Part shown: positions 33,644-42,656 of the stretch, piece by piece
Position numbering within the stretch: position 1 is the first letter of the stretch
Layout of the letters: each line of letters begins with the position of its first letter
Assembly (NCBI RefSeq): GCF_015351595.1
Contig: NZ_JADKPT010000002.1
Span: forward strand, 124,001-188,000
DNA length: 64,000 nt
Source of the DNA: Flavobacterium sp. LC2016-12
GTDB lineage: Bacteria > Bacteroidota > Bacteroidia > Flavobacteriales > Flavobacteriaceae
Direction of reading: 5' to 3'
Made by a program: the position numbers and the translations under genes
The notes under the pieces: generated by a model
Database searches by the model: none
Seen by the model: only the letters and a program-made list of their open reading frames with translations
What the model was told of the DNA's origin: nothing

Positions 33644-35083
33644 ATGAACGTTTCTCTTATATTAATTATTCTTTTAATTGGTGCATTTGTCACTTATTTT
33701 GCTGGCGATAAACTAGCATCAAAAGTAGCTTTGTTCTTTAGTTTGGCAGCTTTGGGCTGTTCGGTTGTCTTGTTAAATAATTTTTGTGCTGGTGAAAACA
33801 TCAGTGTAATTAATGCGTGGATTACACAACCTAAAATTTCATTTGCTTTAAATGCTGATGGATTGGCAATTGCTATGCTTTTATTGACTGTAGCTTTAAC
33901 GCCAATTATTATATTCTCTTCTTTTGGGAATGAATATAAAAACGCTAAAGCTTTTTATGCTTTAATTTTATTTATGGCTTTTGCTATGACAGGAACTTTC
34001 CTTGCTGCAGATGGTCTTTTATATTATATTTTCTGGGAATTAGCTTTAATTCCAATTTACTTTATTGCACTTATTTGGGGTAATGGTGATGCTGAAGAAC
34101 GCAGAAAAGCGGTAGTTAAATTCTTCATCTATACACTTGCCGGTTCATTGTTCATGCTAGTAGCTTTCATTTACTTATACCAAAAAGCTGGAAGTTTCTT
34201 AATCGAAGATCTATACAAAGTTAATTTGTCGCAAACAGAAGAAATCTGGATTTTTATGGCTTTTTTCTTGGCTTATGCTATTAAAATTCCTATAATTCCT
34301 TTCCATACATGGCAGGCAAACGTGTACCAAAAAGCGCCAACTGTCGGAACTATGCTTTTATCTGGTATCATGTTAAAAATGGGATTGTACAGTGTTATTC
34401 GCTGGCAATTACCAATTACAGCCAATGCAGCAATTGAATACAAAAATATTTTTATCGCTTTAGGAATTGCCGGAGTTATTTACGGATCAATCGTTGCCTT
34501 AAGACAAAAAGATTTAAAGAAATTATTAGCCTATTCTTCTCTTGCTCACGTTGGATTAATCGCTGCGGGAACTTATACGTTAACTGTTGACGGTTTACGT
34601 GGAGCTGTTCTACAAATGATCGCTCACGGTTTTGTTGTAGTTGGATTATTCTACGCAGCTGAAATCATTTATAGAAGATATGAAACAAGAAACATTTCAG
34701 AAATGGGTGGTATCCGCACACAGTCGCCAAAATTCACTTCTATGTTTTTAATTTTGGTTTTAGCTTCTGTAGCTTTGCCAGGTACTTTTAACTTCGTTGG
34801 AGAATTTACGGTTTTGTATAGTCTTTCTCAAATCAATATTTGCTTCGCTGTTTTAGGTGGAACAACTATTATTTTAGGAGCTTATTATATGCTTAAGATG
34901 TTTCAGGGTGTAATGTTGGGAGAAACGAATTCGAAAACTTTTGCAGATGTAACTGTTAATGAAGGAATCTCATTAGTAGTAATTATAGCTGTTTTAATTT
35001 TCTTTGGATTTTATCCAAAACCAATTACAGATTTGATTACACCAAGCTTAGAAACGATTTTGAACGTTATCAATAAAAATTAA
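33644..35083 (+). CDS. nuoM: NADH-quinone oxidoreductase subunit M
   Basis: The 479-residue antiporter-like subunit shows FWELALIPIYFIALIWG with the conserved Glu, KIPIIPFHTWQANVYQKAPT, and LAYSSLAHVGLIAAG. About 14 helices. It starts 10 bp after nuoL. Confidence 0.97.
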   Translation: MNVSLILIILLIGAFVTYFAGDKLASKVALFFSLAALGCSVVLLNNFCAGENISVINAWITQPKISFALNADGLAIAMLLLTVALTPIIIFSSFGNEYKNAKAFYALILFMAFAMTGTFLAADGLLYYIFWELALIPIYFIALIWGNGDAEERRKAVVKFFIYTLAGSLFMLVAFIYLYQKAGSFLIEDLYKVNLSQTEEIWIFMAFFLAYAIKIPIIPFHTWQANVYQKAPTVGTMLLSGIMLKMGLYSVIRWQLPITANAAIEYKNIFIALGIAGVIYGSIVALRQKDLKKLLAYSSLAHVGLIAAGTYTLTVDGLRGAVLQMIAHGFVVVGLFYAAEIIYRRYETRNISEMGGIRTQSPKFTSMFLILVLASVALPGTFNFVGEFTVLYSLSQINICFAVLGGTTIILGAYYMLKMFQGVMLGETNSKTFADVTVNEGISLVVIIAVLIFFGFYPKPITDLITPSLETILNVINKN

Positions 35084-35146
35084 TATTTTAAATAAAAATA
35101 AATTAGGGCATCTGTAGTTTGGATTTCCTAAATCAAAAAAGCAAAA

Positions 35147-36538
35147 ATGAATACATTAATAGCTATAACAGGATTGGGTATTTTCTGCCTATTATTTGAA
35201 ATTCTTAATTTAAGAAAAGCCATTGTTCCAATTACCATTCTTGGTTTATTAGGCGTTTTGGCACTTAATTTTTCTGAATTTGGATCAACAGAAAGTTACT
35301 ACAACAATATGATAACAGTGAGTAAATTCTCTACTGCGTTTTCTTCATTGTTCATCATCCTGACCATTTTCCTAGTGGCATTGAGTCATAATTTCTATGA
35401 AAACCACCCAACCAAAATTTCAGATTTTGTAGCTATAAAAATATTTTTATTGGCTGGAGGAGTTGCAATGGTATCTTTTGGAAACTTAGCAATGTTTTTC
35501 TTAGGAATCGAAATTTTATCAATTGCTTTATATGTACTTGCTGCAAGTGAGCGTTTGAATTTAAAAAGTAACGAAGCCGGTATGAAATACTTTTTGATGG
35601 GATCTTTCGCATCAGGAATTATCTTATTTGGTATCTGTTTAATTTACGGTGCAATGGGAAGTTTTGACGTTGTTGAAATCAGCGAAAGTTCTTTATCTGC
35701 TGAATTACCAATCTGGTTTCCTATTGGAATGGTTTTAATGGTAATCGGAATGTTGTTTAAAGTAGCTGCCGTTCCATTTCACTTTTGGGCTCCGGACGTT
35801 TACGAAGGATCTCCTGCCTTGACAACTGCTTTAATGAGTACTTTAGCAAAAGTGGTAGCGATTGCAACCTTATACAAATTAATCTCAGCGTTGAATTTAA
35901 TTCCATCACTTGAGAATCAGGATTTATTACCAACTTTTGAAACTATTGTAGTAATCATTTCAATTGCTTCTATGACTGTTGGAAATATAATGGCATTACG
36001 TCAGGTAAATGTAAAACGTATGTTGGCATTCTCAGGAATCTCACATGCAGGTTTCATGTTGATGACTTTATTGACAATTGCAACTTCAGCAGGAGTTTTA
36101 TTGTATTATACAGCTGCTTATGCATTAGCGGGAATTGCTGCATTTAGTGTTATATTATATGTTTGCAAAAATCAGGACAATGAAGATATTACCAATTTCC
36201 ATGGTTTAGGAAAAACGAATCCGTTATTGGCTGCAATATTAACTGGTTCATTATTATCAATGGCTGGTATTCCGATTTTCTCTGGATTCTTTGCTAAATT
36301 ATTTTTATTCAACCAAACAATCGAATCTGGTTACATCGCTTTAGTAATTGTAGCTGTTATCAACTCAATCATCAGTGTTGGATATTATTTCAAATTAATT
36401 CTGGCAATGTATTCTAAAGAACCAAATCAGGAACGTACCGGAAAACCATTCCTTATCTATGCTGTTGCAATCGTTTCAATGGTATTAAATATTGTTTTAG
36501 GTTTGTTTCCATCTTTAGTTTTAGATTTATTGAACTAA
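35147..36538 (+). CDS. nuoN: NADH-quinone oxidoreductase subunit N
   Basis: The 463-residue antiporter-like subunit has MFFLGIEILSIALYVLAA, AAVPFHFWAPDVYEGSPALT and MLAFSGISHAGFMLM. Last gene of the operon, 63 bp after nuoM and followed by a terminator. Confidence 0.97.
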   Translation: MNTLIAITGLGIFCLLFEILNLRKAIVPITILGLLGVLALNFSEFGSTESYYNNMITVSKFSTAFSSLFIILTIFLVALSHNFYENHPTKISDFVAIKIFLLAGGVAMVSFGNLAMFFLGIEILSIALYVLAASERLNLKSNEAGMKYFLMGSFASGIILFGICLIYGAMGSFDVVEISESSLSAELPIWFPIGMVLMVIGMLFKVAAVPFHFWAPDVYEGSPALTTALMSTLAKVVAIATLYKLISALNLIPSLENQDLLPTFETIVVIISIASMTVGNIMALRQVNVKRMLAFSGISHAGFMLMTLLTIATSAGVLLYYTAAYALAGIAAFSVILYVCKNQDNEDITNFHGLGKTNPLLAAILTGSLLSMAGIPIFSGFFAKLFLFNQTIESGYIALVIVAVINSIISVGYYFKLILAMYSKEPNQERTGKPFLIYAVAIVSMVLNIVLGLFPSLVLDLLN

Positions 36539-36560
36539 AAAATTACATCAAAATAAATAC

Positions 36561-36593
36561 AAGTCCATCAAGAGTTTTTTTGATGGACTTTTT
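36561..36593 (+). terminator. nuo operon terminator
   Basis: AAGTCCATCA (36561-36570) pairs perfectly with TGATGGACTT (36581-36590), followed by T residues. Confidence 0.88.
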
Positions 36594-36649
36594 ATTTTAA
36601 AGCCTTTTTAAGTAACGAAAATTTCATGTTAAAAATTTAACGCAAACAA

Positions 36650-36678
36650 TTGCACTTCAAAAAAACTCCATATATTTG
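36650..36678 (+). promoter_or_regulatory. Promoter of the Bax-inhibitor-1-like gene
   Basis: TTG (36650-36652), 18 bases, TATATTTG (36671-36678). It overlaps the upstream in-frame TTG at 36676 and so supports the ATG at 36703. Confidence 0.8.
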
Positions 36679-36702
36679 AATACAATTAAATGTATTAGAA
36701 AT

Positions 36703-37476
36703 ATGAACTTCAATTCAAAAAATCCATTTTTAAGCGACAAGCGTTTTTCATCAAATGCTGTTTCAAAAGCTGAAGAAGTGCACGAAGCAAAGATTATTGA
36801 TTACAATCAGGAAATGACTTTGTCAGGTACTATCAATAAAACAGCTATTTTATTTTTAATTTTAACGGCTGCTGCTATGGTAACATGGTGGATGGCATTT
36901 AACGGAATGAATCCAATTGTACCCGCTTTTGGAGGTGCTATTATTGGTTTAATTCTGGTTGTTGTGTCTTCTTTCAAACCCCATCTTTCTCCTTATTTAG
37001 CCCCAGGTTATGCCTTATTTGAAGGTCTATTTATTGGAGGAATCTCTGCTATTTTTGAAATAAAATATCCTGGTATTGTTGTCAACGCTGTTAGCGCAAC
37101 CTTAGTAACGTTCTTAGTTTGCTTAGGTTTATATAAATTTAAAATTGTAAAAGTTACAGAGCAGTTCAAATCTGTAGTTATTGCTTCTACACTGGCAATA
37201 GCAACGTACTATTTGATTTCATGGCTAGCTTCTCTAATTTTCAATTTCACACCAGTGCATTATGGAAACGGTATGATGAGTATTGGAATTAGCGTTTTTG
37301 TAATTATCATTGCAGCATTAAATCTTTTCTTAGATTTTGATCAAATCGAAAAAGGAGTTCAACAAAGAATGCCAAAATTCATGGAATGGTTTGGCGCTAT
37401 GGGATTAATGATTACCCTGGTTTGGTTATACGTTGAATTTTTAAGATTACTATCTAAATTGTCAAGCAAAGACTAA
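36703..37476 (+). CDS. Bax inhibitor-1/YccA family membrane protein
   Basis: The start at 36703 (MNFNSKNPFLSDKRFSSN) follows from the promoter position and gives 257 residues. A soluble N-terminal stretch of about 45 residues (KAEEVHEAKIIDYNQEMTLSGT) precedes seven predicted membrane helices. The family's features are present: NPIVPAFGGAIIGLILVV, the PGYALFEGLFIGGISAIFE segment, LFLDFDQIEKGVQQRMPKFMEWF and a final helix with an acidic pair region. This is the long YccA-like subfamily with a soluble N-terminus. Roles proposed for the family include calcium leak and control of membrane proteases; nothing here shows which applies. Monocistronic. Confidence 0.9.
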   Translation: MNFNSKNPFLSDKRFSSNAVSKAEEVHEAKIIDYNQEMTLSGTINKTAILFLILTAAAMVTWWMAFNGMNPIVPAFGGAIIGLILVVVSSFKPHLSPYLAPGYALFEGLFIGGISAIFEIKYPGIVVNAVSATLVTFLVCLGLYKFKIVKVTEQFKSVVIASTLAIATYYLISWLASLIFNFTPVHYGNGMMSIGISVFVIIIAALNLFLDFDQIEKGVQQRMPKFMEWFGAMGLMITLVWLYVEFLRLLSKLSSKD

Positions 37477-37496
37477 AAACTTACTACAACATATTT

Positions 37497-37530
37497 AAAG
37501 CCTTTTTGAGTTTTCAAAAAGGCTTTTTTT
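37497..37530 (+). terminator. Terminator after the Bax-inhibitor-1-like gene
   Basis: AAAGCCTTTTTGA (37497-37509), loop GTTT, TCAAAAAGGCTTT (37514-37526), then T residues. Perfect 13-bp stem. Confidence 0.92.
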
Positions 37531-37800
37531 ATGCGCTAATTTTACCTCCTCATTTTATCCTCTTTCTTAAAAAAGAAGAATGTTTTTAAGTTAAGCCATT
37601 AAAAAAGTAATCGAATAAATTCTTTTTTAATGAAAATTTACTGCTTTAAAAAATTAAAAAGTAATCTTTTTCATTCAAAAATATAATTGTGTCCTAATAA
37701 TCGATTTTAAAATTGAAAAAGACTTTTGCAAAAATAAAGTTGCTTTCTTCAATTCAGGAAAGCTAATAAAATTAAGACTTTTCACGGTTTATTTTTTGTA
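37531..37800. other. AT-rich stretch upstream of the pectate lyase gene
   Basis: Very AT-rich with no credible ORF. Only short A/T-runs are seen; the recognisable control sites follow at 37801-37934. Confidence 0.4.
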
Positions 37801-37934
37801 TGTAATAAATTACAATTAATGCAATTTATTACATTATTACAAATACAAAGCATATTTTTTTACACAATATTATTTTTTATTGCAAAAATATTAGGAATTT
37901 GAAAAAATCATATATTTTTGTGTAATCGATTACA
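37801..37934 (+). promoter_or_regulatory. Pectate lyase control region: two TGTAAT-N2-ATTACA palindromes and a -7 element
   Basis: TGTAATAAATTACA (37801-37814) and TGTAATCGATTACA (37921-37934) share both half-sites and are 120 bp apart. The second follows directly on a TATTTTTG -7 element (37913-37920), that is, over the likely transcription start. A CG-centred palindrome of this kind fits a LacI-family or similar repressor (inference). Confidence 0.6.
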
Positions 37935-37999
37935 AATAAAAATAAAATGTAAAAGATAAAAAACCACATTAACTATTTAACCACTTAAACCAAACAATT

Positions 38000-40843
38000 A
38001 TGAAAAAAAACCTACTTTTTCTGACTGTGTTTTTTCTTACCGTCCAAATTTGGGCCCAACAAGTTCAAATCAACGAAGCATCCGGCTGGCTGGAGTCGGC
38101 TTTTGTAAAATGGCAGCCCGTTAGCGGTGCCCAGACGTACAACGTCTACTACACCGGGCAAGGGGTGACAGACAAAAAAATTGATGATCAGCTTATTCGT
38201 AGTTACGGAAGTTATTTTAGAGCTGATATTCCAGGATTACAGGCCGGAACCTACACTGTAAAAGTAAAACCTGTAATTTCTGGTGTTGAAGGAACCGGAG
38301 CAACAACCGGTAATTTAACTGTTGCCGCACAGGACCGTAATGGCTTTGCTTTTGCCGACGGGCGCGTTCCCGGAGGATACAAAGCAGATGGAACTCCGAA
38401 AGACAATGCAGTAATTGCCTACATTACTCCAAATACTAAAAACACCATTTCGATGAACATCACTGGTGCTAGCTCAAATCCTTGCGTTGGTTTACAAAAT
38501 ATTTTATACGCTATCAAAAAAGGACAAGACACACGTCCGTTTATTTTCCGATTGGTAGGAAATGTTACTGATTTAACTGTAATGGAAGGCGGAGATATTG
38601 TTATCGAAAACGCCAATAATGCATCAAGCTATATTACTTTAGAAGGTATAGGAACAGATGCTGTCGCAAATGGCTGGGGAATCCGACTTAAATCAGCTTC
38701 TAACGTAGAAATTAGCAATATTGGCGTTATGAATTGCAATAGTACTGCAGGAGACAATATTGGAATGCAACAAGCTAATGATCACATTTGGGTTCATAAC
38801 TGCGACTTGTTTTATGGAAATGCGGGAAGCGATGCAGACCAAATCAAAGGAGACGGAGCTCTTGATAATAAAACTTCAACTTATATCACCTTATCCTACA
38901 ATCACTTTTGGGATAGTGGAAAAGCAAGTCTCCTTGGTTTAAGCGAAGGAACAACAAGTGGTTTGTACATCACGTATCACCACAATTGGTTTGACCACTC
39001 TGATTCGCGTCACCCTCGTGTACGCTACTATTCAGCCCATATTTATAACAACTATTTTGATGGTGTTTCTAAATATGGTTCAGGATCAACATTAGGATCT
39101 TCCTTGTTTATTGAGGGAAATTATTTCCGTAACACTAAAAACCCTATGCTAACTTCTTTACAAGGAACAGATATATGGGACGAAGCGAATCAGGTAAATA
39201 ATGCCGGAACAATGGGAACCTTTTCAGGTGAAGCTGGTGGATCAATCAAAGCGTTCAATAATACTTTTGATGCCTCAATCGGAACAAATGATATGCGTTT
39301 TGTCGCTTATAATGATCCGAATCCTTTGTACAATATTGCAGGTAAAATTAGTTCAACTACTGATTTTGATGCTTACGTAGCCACAACAAGGGGCGAGACT
39401 GTAAGCAGCGCTGTTAAATCTAAATCTGGCGCAAATGTTTATAACAACTTTGATACTGATGCTTCTTTATACGTTAAAAATTTAGTGGTAGACCAACCTA
39501 CAACCGCAAAAACAAAAACAACACAATACGCAGGACGTGTTTCAGGAGGCGATTTAAAATGGACTTTTGACAATAGTGTAGATGACAAATCTTCACTTGT
39601 AATTACTGCTCTTAAATCGGCATTGACTAATTATTCGGGAACTCTTGTTGCAGTACAGGGAGAAGGAAACCCTCCGGCAAGTTCTCAAACCTTAACTTCT
39701 ACAGGCAATAACAATCAAACCGTAACAAGCGGAACTGCCATTGCAACAATTGTATTTACATGGGGTGGAGATGCAACAGATGCTACTGTTACTGGATTAC
39801 CAGCTTCAGGAATTAGTTTTGTAAAAAATACTACCGCTAAAACGATCACTATTACAGGAATTCCAACGGCAACATTATCATACTCAATTGCCACAACTGG
39901 TACTGGAACGCCTGCAACAGGATCTGGAACAATTACGGTTAATCCGGCAGGAACTCAAACACTAACTTCAACTAGCAACAACAATCAAACAGTTGCGAGT
40001 GGTGCGGCTATTAGTTCAATTGTATTCACTTGGGGAGGAACTGCAACTGATGCAACTGTTACTGGATTACCAGCTTCAGGAATTAGCTTTGTAAAAAATT
40101 CTACAGCTAAAACTATTACTATTACCGGAACGCCAACAGCAACTTTGTCTTACTCAATTGCAACTACCGGAACGGGAACAGTAGCAACAGGTTCAGGGAC
40201 AATCACGGTTACAACCGGAACACCAAGCGGTGATCAAATTCACAACTTTACAACTTCTGGAAAAACAAGTTCCTTTTATACTATTACAGGAAACATGAAT
40301 TCTACTCCGGGATCTGTAACGTATGCAGGATTAACATTGACAGCTCGTTTAAAAATTGAATCAAGTACTTCAATTACTTATACAACTACAAGTGCTTCAA
40401 CCTTAACTTTAGTTTTTGATTCTAATTTTACGGGAACAATTAAAGTGAACAACGTTTCTTACACCGCATCAGCCGGAATCGTTACGGCTTCAATTCCTGC
40501 AGGTTCAAATACTATTACTAAAGGATCTGTTGCAAACTTGTTCTACATCAGTACACAGTATACCGGCGGTACAGCTCGTATGGCACAAACAACAGAAGTT
40601 GTTGCAGAACCAGAAGCTGAGAAAATAATTTTATTTCCAAATCCGGTTGCTGATGTTTTATACATTACTAAATCAACTCAGGCAATAGAAAAAGTTCAGG
40701 TTTACAATATGTCTGGCACATTAGTTAAAAATGCTGGTAAAGATGCTGAAAGTATCGATTTAAGCAACTTGATTGCAGGAACTTATTTAGTAAAAGTGTA
40801 CACGAATGATGGTTCATTCAATCAGACCATTCTTAAAAAATAA
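38000..40843 (+). CDS. Secreted pectate lyase (PL1-type) with T9SS sorting domain
   Basis: The 947-residue product has a signal peptide (MKKNLLFLTVFFLTVQIWAQ), an FnIII-like domain (about 22-110: LESAFVKWQPVSGAQTYNVYY), and a PL1 parallel beta-helix (about 120-555) with the Ca-binding region DADQIKGDGALDN and the catalytic Arg region DSRHPRVR (Arg337/Arg340). Then come two near-identical Ig-like repeats of about 87 residues (each with QTVxSGxAI ... TDATVTGLPASGISFVKN), a beta-rich region (TTSGKTSSFYTITGN...), and a type A T9SS domain (ILFPNPVADVLYI ... SNLIAGTYLVKVYTNDG). It cleaves polygalacturonan by beta-elimination outside the cell. No other pectin gene is adjacent. Confidence 0.93.
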   Translation: MKKNLLFLTVFFLTVQIWAQQVQINEASGWLESAFVKWQPVSGAQTYNVYYTGQGVTDKKIDDQLIRSYGSYFRADIPGLQAGTYTVKVKPVISGVEGTGATTGNLTVAAQDRNGFAFADGRVPGGYKADGTPKDNAVIAYITPNTKNTISMNITGASSNPCVGLQNILYAIKKGQDTRPFIFRLVGNVTDLTVMEGGDIVIENANNASSYITLEGIGTDAVANGWGIRLKSASNVEISNIGVMNCNSTAGDNIGMQQANDHIWVHNCDLFYGNAGSDADQIKGDGALDNKTSTYITLSYNHFWDSGKASLLGLSEGTTSGLYITYHHNWFDHSDSRHPRVRYYSAHIYNNYFDGVSKYGSGSTLGSSLFIEGNYFRNTKNPMLTSLQGTDIWDEANQVNNAGTMGTFSGEAGGSIKAFNNTFDASIGTNDMRFVAYNDPNPLYNIAGKISSTTDFDAYVATTRGETVSSAVKSKSGANVYNNFDTDASLYVKNLVVDQPTTAKTKTTQYAGRVSGGDLKWTFDNSVDDKSSLVITALKSALTNYSGTLVAVQGEGNPPASSQTLTSTGNNNQTVTSGTAIATIVFTWGGDATDATVTGLPASGISFVKNTTAKTITITGIPTATLSYSIATTGTGTPATGSGTITVNPAGTQTLTSTSNNNQTVASGAAISSIVFTWGGTATDATVTGLPASGISFVKNSTAKTITITGTPTATLSYSIATTGTGTVATGSGTITVTTGTPSGDQIHNFTTSGKTSSFYTITGNMNSTPGSVTYAGLTLTARLKIESSTSITYTTTSASTLTLVFDSNFTGTIKVNNVSYTASAGIVTASIPAGSNTITKGSVANLFYISTQYTGGTARMAQTTEVVAEPEAEKIILFPNPVADVLYITKSTQAIEKVQVYNMSGTLVKNAGKDAESIDLSNLIAGTYLVKVYTNDGSFNQTILKK
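39685..40212 (+). repeat. Tandem Ig-like coding repeat in the pectate lyase gene
   Basis: Two units (about 39685-39944 and 39955-40212) encode nearly the same protein sequence with silent differences at many third positions, so the duplication is not very recent or has been kept by selection on the protein. Confidence 0.8.
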
Positions 40844-40869
40844 AGCTCATAAAAACAGTTTTTAAAAAT

Positions 40870-40897
40870 AAAAGGCTTCCAAATTTGGAAGCCTTTT
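40870..40897. terminator. Bidirectional terminator between pectate lyase and aldehyde dehydrogenase genes
   Basis: A perfect 28-bp palindrome: AAAAGGCTTCCAAA followed by TTTGGAAGCCTTTT. Flanking A- and T-runs let it work for both convergent genes. Confidence 0.92.
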
Positions 40898-40921
40898 ACA
40901 TTATGTAAGTTTGAAGATTTA

Positions 40922-42475
40922 TTACAAATAAAATTTAATTCCTTGTGCCAAAGGCAAACTTGTAGTATAATTGATTGTATTTGTTTGACGACGCATGTAT
41001 ATTTTCCATGCATCAGAACCAGATTCTCTACCTCCCCCCGTTTCTTTTTCTCCTCCAAAAGCACCACCAATTTCAGCTCCAGAAGTTCCGATATTTACGT
41101 TTGCGATTCCGCAATCTGATCCAACTACAGATAAAAATCTTTCAGCTTCACGTAAATTATTTGTCATAATTGCAGAAGATAATCCTTGTCCTACACCATT
41201 CTGAATTTCGATTGCATTATCAACTTCACCAGAATATTTAATTAAGTATAAAACCGGAGCAAATGTTTCATGCTGCACGATTGCAAAAGAATTTTCAGCT
41301 TCGGCAATAGCCGGTTTTACATAACAACCACTTTCGTAGCCATCGCCTGAAAGTACTCCGCCTTCTACTAAAATTTTCCCACCTTCAGCAACCACTTTGT
41401 TTAAAGCGATCGCATACATTTCTACTGCGTGAGTATCAATAAGTGGTCCTACATGATTATTTTCGTCAAGCGGATTTCCGATACGTAATTGTTTATACGC
41501 TGCTACTAAGGCGTCTTTCACTTTATCGTAAATACTTTCGTGAATAATTAAACGACGTGTTGATGTACAACGTTGTCCTGCAGTTCCAACAGCTCCAAAA
41601 ACAGCTCCAATAACGGTCATTTTAATATCAGCATCCGGAGTTACAATTATCGCATTATTTCCTCCTAATTCTAATAGTGATTTTCCTAAACGTCCGGCTA
41701 CAGCTTGTGCAACGATTTTCCCCATTCGCGTTGACCCTGTTGCAGAAATTAAAGGTATACGAGTATCTTTTGTCATTAACTCTCCTATTTTGTAATCTCC
41801 GTTAATCAAACATGAAATTCCTTCCGGAAGATTGTTTTCTTTGATAACCTGAGCGATAATATTTTGACACGCAATTCCGCATAAAGGTGTTTTTTCGGAA
41901 GGTTTCCAGATACACACATCTCCCGAAATCCATGCTAGAGCCGTATTCCAAGACCAAACTGCCACCGGAAAATTGAATGCCGAAATAATTCCGACAACTC
42001 CTAATGAATGATATTGCTCATACATACGGTGTCCTGGTCTTTCAGAATGCATTGTTAAACCATGCAATTGTCTTGATAAACCCACTGCGAAATCACAGAT
42101 ATCGATCATTTCCTGCACTTCTCCGTAACCTTCCTGCAATGATTTTCCCATTTCATAAGAAACCAATTTACCCAGCGCTTCTTTATTCTGACGCAATTTT
42201 TCTCCAAACTGGCGTACAATTTCACCACGTTGTGGCGCAGGAATTAAACGAAATGTTTTGAATGCTTCCGTTGCTGAACGCATTACTTTTTCGTAATCTT
42301 CCTGAGTTGACATTTTTACCGAAGCAATCAATTTTCCGTCAACTGGTGAAAAACTATCCAGAATTTCTCCTGATGAAAAGTTTTGTAATCCTGTTGATGT
42401 TCCGTCATTTATCAATTTGATGCCCAATTTATCCAGAGCCTCATTCATTCCAAATTGCGATGCTATTGTTGTCAT
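40922..42475 (-). CDS. Aldehyde dehydrogenase, ALDH7 (aminoadipate-semialdehyde) type
   Basis: The 517-residue NAD-dependent enzyme shows the family's active site: Glu in LLELGGNNAIIV, catalytic Cys in GTAGQRCTSTRRLI, the NAD-binding SATGSTRMGK segment, and PVAVWSWNTALAW. The C-terminal GAFGGEKETGGGRESGSDAWKIYMRRQTNTINY region is characteristic of ALDH7 (antiquitin, alpha-aminoadipic semialdehyde dehydrogenase), so a role in lysine degradation or in oxidising piperideine-6-carboxylate is the best guess. It stands alone, convergent with pectate lyase. A close neighbour, 3-hydroxyanthranilate dioxygenase, hints at amino-acid catabolism but is not in the same transcript. Confidence 0.92.
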   Translation of the reverse strand: MTTIASQFGMNEALDKLGIKLINDGTSTGLQNFSSGEILDSFSPVDGKLIASVKMSTQEDYEKVMRSATEAFKTFRLIPAPQRGEIVRQFGEKLRQNKEALGKLVSYEMGKSLQEGYGEVQEMIDICDFAVGLSRQLHGLTMHSERPGHRMYEQYHSLGVVGIISAFNFPVAVWSWNTALAWISGDVCIWKPSEKTPLCGIACQNIIAQVIKENNLPEGISCLINGDYKIGELMTKDTRIPLISATGSTRMGKIVAQAVAGRLGKSLLELGGNNAIIVTPDADIKMTVIGAVFGAVGTAGQRCTSTRRLIIHESIYDKVKDALVAAYKQLRIGNPLDENNHVGPLIDTHAVEMYAIALNKVVAEGGKILVEGGVLSGDGYESGCYVKPAIAEAENSFAIVQHETFAPVLYLIKYSGEVDNAIEIQNGVGQGLSSAIMTNNLREAERFLSVVGSDCGIANVNIGTSGAEIGGAFGGEKETGGGRESGSDAWKIYMRRQTNTINYTTSLPLAQGIKFYL

Positions 42476-42656
42476 TGTAACTTTTTTAGTTAAAATTGTT
42501 ATATTTTTTTGTAAAGATATTATTTCGAGTTGAATTCTGATCCAATTCTGTTATTAAAAACAAAGTAAATTTAGGGCTATTTATGATGAATTTCGGAAAT
42601 ATGAGCCAATTTATTCGCTTTAATTGATGAAATTTGCAATACAAAATTATTTAGAT

